From Ceratothoa steindachneri (Eukaryota; Arthropoda; Malacostraca; Isopoda; Cymothoidae): a DNA stretch of 64,000 nucleotides. Positions within the stretch are counted from its first letter, which is position 1. Each line of letters opens with the position of its first letter. Under the pieces are notes generated by a model. It was not told the DNA's origin. It did no database searches and saw only the letters and a program-made list of their open reading frames with translations. Positions 59,046 through 64,000 of the stretch are shown piece by piece. The stretch lies in assembly GCA_963969495.1 (NCBI GenBank), contig OZ018321.1, positions 100,627,578 to 100,691,577 of the forward strand, given 5' to 3'. The position numbers and the translations under genes were made by a program.

Positions 59046-60880
59046 GTGAAGAAACTTGATAAGCTGTACTTTGGATATAAACTGGGTGACCAGGACAAAT
59101 GCTGGGCACCTCATATATGTCGTGTCAGGTGTATAAGTTCCCTCTCTACCTGAGTGAAAGACAAAGTGCTTGGCTTCATGTTTGGTGTACCTATGTTCTG
59201 AAGGGAGCCAAAGGACCATTCAATAGATTGTTACTTCTACTTAATAGATATTAAAGTTGGGTGTTCAATGTGTTTTCTTTCCTGGTTTTTAATATATTTT
59301 CAAGAGACGTATCAATTAAAAAAATCAAAATACATAAAATGTTTTACATCCACTACTTCTGAAAGTGATCACAGCCAGTAATATCCATTTTTAGTCTGAT
59401 TTTATTTAATTTAACTGCAGGTCAAAACAGAAAAAGCAAGAAAACTATCATGTATCCAGATCTTTAGTCTTCTATTCCCTCAGTTCGACATTTAAGTGAT
59501 ATTCCTATACCACAGCAACCCTCTGAACTATGTACCTAGCAATGACACGAGCAACTCAGGCGATTCAGAATCTCAAGATACACCATATGTAGCACAGCTT
59601 GAATCTGCCAAGAAACCACAACTCATCACTTAACCTCAACTCAATGATCTATTTCATGATATACCACTTACTAAGCAACAAAGTGAACTCCTGGCCTCAC
59701 GTGTGCTAAAATCGAACTAGTGGATAAACATGCTATAATTATAGTATTTAGGAAGCGTTCTGCACATCTACAGCCATCGTCACTTTAGAAAACAACTTGA
59801 CTTATTTTAATGATATCACAGACCTCTTTAATGCCCTTGCTTTTATTCTATCAACCAAATGAGTGGAGATTATTCATAGATGCATCACTTTACAGCAGAG
59901 AAGCGGCACTTTTTGCTCACTCAGTCATTTTAAGAGAGACAGGACAACCTGGCTTTTATTCTATACCGCATAAGTTACAACGAGAAACAGTGGCTAATTC
60001 GTACTGACTTGAATGTAGTAGCCCTAAATAATGGGCTACAACCTTTAGTTAGATTTGCTCACTGTCATTTTAAGATAGGCAGGACAACCTTGCTTTTATT
60101 CTAGACCGCATAAGTTACAACGAGCAAGAGTGCCTAATTTGTGCTGACTTGAATGAGGCAGCCCTAAATAATAGGCTACAAACTGGATACACCAGGTTTG
60201 TGTGCTTTTGTTGCAAGTTGGACAGTAGGGCCAGATGTCAACATTAAGTATACTATGAAAAGTTTCTTCGATTAACTATGACGCCTGGAAACCTTTAATG
60301 TAATTCATGAGCCACTAGTTAAGAAGAAAATTATTTTGTTACCAATACATATGAAACTAGGCCTAATGGAGCAATTTACCAAAGCACTGCAACATAATAA
60401 GCCATGTCTTTAGTACCATAAGGCAATTTTACCTAAAATAAGTGATGCCCAGATTAAAGAAGACATATTCTTAGGCCCTCAGATATTTCAAATTATAGCT
60501 GATGAGGACTTCAAGGTGAGAATGGAGGAAACTGCGTTAGCGGCATAACATACATTCAAAGCTGGATGCAACGGCCTTCTAAGAAAGCAACAAGGTGTCC
60601 AGCGAGAGCGTATAGTAGAGAGCTTAATCATGTGCTACTAAATCTCAGATGCAATATGTCACTAAACCTACACTTTCTTCATTCTCGTTTGCCCTTCTTC
60701 CCAGTGAATGCAGGAGTTGTGATTGATCAACACGGAGAGAGGTTCCACCAAAATAAAGCGTCAATGGAAAACAGGTACATATAAGGGACAATGGAGCCCT
60801 GCTATGCAGGCTAACTTGTGCTGGAACCTGAAGCGTGACACACCTGAGACGTCTTAGAAACGAAGAAGTAAATATTAAAA
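59046..60880 (+). pseudogene. Near-complete broken copy of the undescribed zinc-ribbon-like protein
   Basis: Blocks appear in order across 1.8 kb. First, KLYFGYKLGDQDKCWAPHIC, then VKDKVLGFMFGVPMF and REPKDHSIDCYFY (59053-59245). Next, SNDTSNSGDSESQDTPYV and QLNDLFHDIPLTKQQSELLA (59530-59700). Then WRLFIDASLYSREAALFAHS (59865-59925) and LLPIHMKLGLMEQFTKALQ (60340-60395). Then KISDAQIKEDIFLGPQIFQI and ADEDFKVRMEE (60435-60530), and CNMSLNLHFLHSRLPFFPVN and HGERFHQNKASMENRY (60650-60780). Last, KRDTPET near 60835. Block order matches the family known from arthropod and cnidarian genomes, usually 500-700 residues. Stops and indels separate the blocks. Function unknown; mobile origin is inferred from copy number. 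Confidence 0.8.
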
Positions 60881-61049
60881 TGTAGGTTAATACTTTATCT
60901 AGTGTTAACAAACCTGCTAATTGATTTTATTTTCATGAATTAATTACAATGGACACATAATCTGATTTGGGGAGCGAAAGATATTTATCGTATAGTTAAA
61001 ATTGCTATCAATTGCATAATTATTAAATCGCCCATTTAGAGAAAACTGT

Positions 61050-61440
61050 TACGTAATGGAAAATTTTTGTTTTCAAATTCGAATTCCGCAAAACTCAACT
61101 TCATAATAAAATGAACATGAGATCTATGTTTTTTCTTGACACTGATATTTGTTGTACACTGTTATTTTTACGAAAATACACCACAAATAACCAAGGTGAA
61201 GTTGTAGATATAGTTTATCTCAATTTTTAAAAGTCTTTTGAGATCTTTCCACATAATTCTCCAAATAAAGCTAAAGACGAACTAAATAAGGAAATATAAA
61301 TTTAAAAATTAAGTGACAACAACTTGGAAAACCGCAAGCTGAAAGTTGTCTTAATTGAAATATTTCGCCTTTGATATCAGTCAATAGTGGCGTACCTTAG
61401 GGATTGGTTCTCTTAGCATTCCTTGTACATACACATAGCA
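61050..61440 (+). pseudogene. LINE reverse-transcriptase fragment (CR1/RTE-like)
   Basis: The plus strand reads GEVVDIVYLNF then, past a stop, KSFEIFPHNSP, equivalent to the LDF-KAFDKVPH motif A. About 170 bp on, NISPLISVNSGVP is followed by a stop and GLVLLAFLVH, equivalent to SGVPQGSVLGPLLFLVYI (motif B). Spacing between the motifs is right for a LINE RT. It is not the same copy as 15-20 kb; the sequence differs throughout. The catalytic YADD motif was not found. Confidence 0.7.
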
Positions 61441-62985
61441 GCAGAAAAATATTGCATAATGGTATATGTACATACGTGACCCCGGATTTATTGCCACCCT
61501 AAAATATGAACACTTTATTTATCTAAAATAAATGCCATACAATGGCAATATTTTTTAATATTAATATTTTTTAATATTAACTTTTCTTATTTTCATAGGT
61601 TGATGTAAATTTCCTCATGCTTTTAGACCTGAAAATGCCGAAAATTGCAACAATTTTGACCTTACTATTTTGACAAGCATTGCTTATTCTTAAAATCGGT
61701 CAAAGACTAACCACTGGTTTCATATTTTACGAAAAAAAATCAAATAAATTTATTTTTAAGAAAGTATGAGATTCGTAGGTATTTTTAGGCAACACTTTAT
61801 TCAGTTAGAAATATCGGAGTAGCAGGGTCAATAGCCTTCTGGTTTATTAATATTGTGTCTTTACTTTAATTTACTGCATATTTTTTTGTTTTTAAATATA
61901 ATATTTTCAGTCTAATGTAAAAATGTCAATTTTGAAAAAATTATTAAGCAAAGGATTCTTTGGAGCTATAAAAACTGCCTGTCTAATAGCCGTGACTTGT
62001 TTATTTACCATAAATTCACGGAATGCGGTTCCTTATTGAGAGTTGACAACAATTTGCAAAATGCAAAAGAATAATTATTTTAGTCTGTTTGCCCAAATTT
62101 ATGAGTGTGGTTCCCAGTGACATAAGACCTCAATTTTCTCAGTAGTATAACACAAGTTTCGCAAAGTATATATTTCAACTTAACCAACATATATAAACCA
62201 AAAAATCATATAAGAATATGAAATTCACTTTTAAACATAAATAAAATTACTACTCATTTGGATAACCAATGCTACCAGGCTCACAGATTTATTGTAATTT
62301 ACGCAAAAGCTTTTGGTTCACCCATTAATACCATTTTTAGAGTTGTAGAAAGCGAAGGTCTTCATTTTAAGCGATATATAAGGCAAAAAGGTAAGAAGAC
62401 AATCCATTTGGGTATGATTCGATGAAGCCGCAGGCAACGTGCTCAAGTGTGTTATGACTGTCTTAGGCGTAAAGCTAAGAAAGTTATTCATATGGGTATC
62501 ACTCAATGAGGTCAAGGGTATCGAGAAAAAGTGTGCTCCGAATTTTAGACTAAACATTCTAGCTCTGGATGGAGAAAGAAACAGATATTATTTTACTGAT
62601 TCAAATTTGATGCCCTACACAGGTGCACACCCTATAATTGTTTGTTGTTATTGTTTTCTTATGGCATTTTACAAAATTTATGAAAAATGTTTGGATTAAA
62701 GGAATTATAGAAGAAACCTCTTATTATTTTAGTTGCTTATTCCATAGATTACATTGATTTGCAAATTGGTTTGTAGCGTATTTCCGAGTGGGAATATTTT
62801 GTGTTTTAATATTAAAATTGTATTTTTAAAGCAGGTATTTAAGAGAAAATGTATAAATGTTGGTCAAAATGATACGCTTTATATGTGGGCAAGCACCCCG
62901 TGGTTTAAAAAGTGTGATTGTTGTGAACAGTTTTATGTCCATCTAGTTATTTGGTCCTTAAAACATGCAACTAGAATAAAGAGAA
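61441..62985. other. No recognised gene
   Basis: Short frames at 62439-62699 and 62754-62999 (+) lack known domains. A Tc1-end-like string near 62085-62125 was noted but has no partner. Confidence 0.45.
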
Positions 62986-63512
62986 ACAAGGTCTGCTGAC
63001 CAAAGTCGCGTGCTCTCAATTATTTTGATTTATGACCTTACGACCTTCAAAACTTTTAATAACTCCAGGACTAACCTTAGAACGACCTTAGCAATTATAT
63101 CATTCGAAAGATAATGGTAAACAACATAGGAGTCTCAAATTTTGTTAGAATCAACCGAATAGTTATGATGCTATTGCTAAAACAAAATAATTTCCGAGCT
63201 AACTTTGGGAAGATTTGACAATTATATCATCGAAAGAGAATGTATAACAACATAAGGCTTTTTAATTTCGTTAGAATCGGCCGAAAAGTTATGATGTTAT
63301 TGCCAAAATAACATAATTCCCTGGCTAGCTTTGGGAAAACATTTGCAATTATATCATTCAAAATAAAATGTAATACAACATTAGGGTTTCAAATTTCATT
63401 AGAATTGGACGAATTTTTACAATGCTATTAACACTAAATAAAAATGCAAAACGAGAACAAACCGTCCCACCGACAGACCAACATAGTGAGATATAGCGTT
63501 GCACGTGACTAA
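62986..63512 (+). repeat. Element with 128-bp tandem units, copy 3 (3 units)
   Basis: Starts ACAAGGTCTGCTGACCAAAG with the same flank as copy 2 (TTTATGACCTTACGACCTTC, then TTTTAATAA). CTAAC-type landmarks lie at 63071, 63199 and 63325 (spacing 128 and 126). It ends with CCGACAGACCAACATAGTGA and GTGACTAA at 63512, followed by an A run. Three units against six in copy 2 show copy-number change within fixed boundaries. Confidence 0.9.
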
Positions 63513-63569
63513 CAAAAAAAACCTAATCGACGATATGATAGACATAAGTTCCCTTTCTAGAAATATATG

Positions 63570-64000
63570 AAATTTTCAATCTGGAGGTGGTGGTGACCCC
63601 GTCCCTGGCCCAATAGAGGGTCGGGGACCCTCACGTCTATCCCAGGTTCCACCCTAGCTCCCCACCCATCGCAGGACCAGACCAGCCGCCTTCTGGGGTC
63701 TCTCCTAGAGATCTCCTGAGCTGGGCCCAGATTTGTGTGTATGTGTGGACAGTTGAATAGATGTGTGGTGTTGGGTATCTGTGTTAGGAATTTGTGGCAG
63801 TTTGGTGTTTTCTGGGTGGTGGGAGATATTTTGTGCTTGTATGATGTCAGGAGTGGGGATTAGTTTGTTTGTATCTGTGCTAGTGTTCTTCTGATCTTCT
63901 CTGTGAGTGTTTGTTCGGAGTTGAATATGGTTGAAGGTGGTACACTTAGCATTTTGTTGTAGGTTCTGTGTGTCAAGTGTGGTTGTGTGATCTGAGAGTG
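63570..64000 (-). pseudogene. Non-LTR retrotransposon ORF2 C-terminus, runs off right edge
   Basis: The minus strand reads, in one frame with one stop, FNSEQTLTEKIRRTLAQIQT, SPLLTSYKHKISPTTQKTPN and TTHLFNCPHIHTNLGP. This is the C-terminal Cys/His cluster of a jockey/I-group LINE (usual form: RSG-S-LL-SYL-RI-P--, C--C, HDT-HLFNCP--PT-L-P). The first Cys pair is partly lost. The segment toward 63570 is GC-rich and likely the protein end and 3' untranslated region. The rest of ORF2 would lie beyond 64000. Confidence 0.7.

Noticed and set aside
59013..59219. 68-codon frame on the minus strand
   Set aside because: It is the shadow of the plus-strand zinc-ribbon pseudogene, whose blocks are recognisable.
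61477..62134. Possible Tc1/MITE ends (GTGACCCCGGATTTATTGCC and a CATAAATTTGGGC-type string)
   Set aside because: The two ends do not form an inverted repeat, and no target duplication or transposase order supports an element.

Overview
This 64-kb window looks like AT-rich, gene-poor nuclear DNA from an invertebrate, most likely an arthropod and possibly a crustacean. The organism is an inference from transposon family resemblance and from the many dinucleotide microsatellites; nothing here fixes the species. I found no intact host gene, no rRNA, no functional tRNA and no prokaryotic feature. Almost every recognisable coding stretch is a decayed mobile element. Many carry stops and frameshifts, so they appear only when all frames are read by eye.

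Layout. 1-339 (-) is the N-terminal part of an undescribed multicopy zinc-ribbon-like protein; a longer broken copy of the same family lies at 59046-60880 (+). 3.4-8.4 kb holds a Tc1-like remnant, 47-bp and 27-bp minisatellites, one copy (A) of a 1.4-kb repeat and a LINE tail. 8.9-10.1 kb has a deleted mariner element next to, and probably inserted in, another transposase remnant. 12.6-13.2 kb has a TATA/splice-donor candidate and a mariner tail. 15.1-20.3 kb is a nearly full-length CR1/L2-like LINE on the minus strand, with zinc finger, coiled coil, SGNH esterase, endonuclease and reverse transcriptase. Directly beside it is the first of three copies of an element built on 128-bp tandem units.

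24.2-25.6 kb carries copy B of the 1.4-kb repeat, inverted relative to A. 30-32.5 kb has a transposase remnant, a possible Gypsy-type LTR end and a Tc1 remnant. 32.8-34.9 kb is a Penelope-like element in head-to-head arrangement. 34.9-36.9 kb has two arrays of one 12-bp minisatellite flanking the second 128-bp-unit element and a Merlin/IS1595-like transposase remnant. A ~400-bp repeat occurs in inverted orientation at 37.1 and 47.8 kb. Between those arms are an RTE-like fragment, a SINE-like unit with a long TA/GA tail, a Tc1 element and a 2.5-kb, 40-bp minisatellite with higher-order structure.

50.7-51.6 kb has a Penelope 3' end and the 3' half of a Tigger/pogo element set in TA microsatellites. 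52-53.1 kb is a GC-rich promoter or LTR candidate. 54.6-55.5 kb is a second mariner with the same internal deletion as the first. 56.9-57.8 kb is a degenerate 18-bp array. After the zinc-ribbon pseudogene come a LINE fragment, the third 128-bp-unit element and a LINE C-terminus running off the right edge.

The elements do not form a pathway. They record nested and repeated insertion by at least nine transposon lineages, with tandem-repeat expansion inside and between them. The items most worth following are the undescribed protein family, the 128-bp-unit element, the head-to-head Penelope copy and the two mariners that appear to descend from one deleted master.
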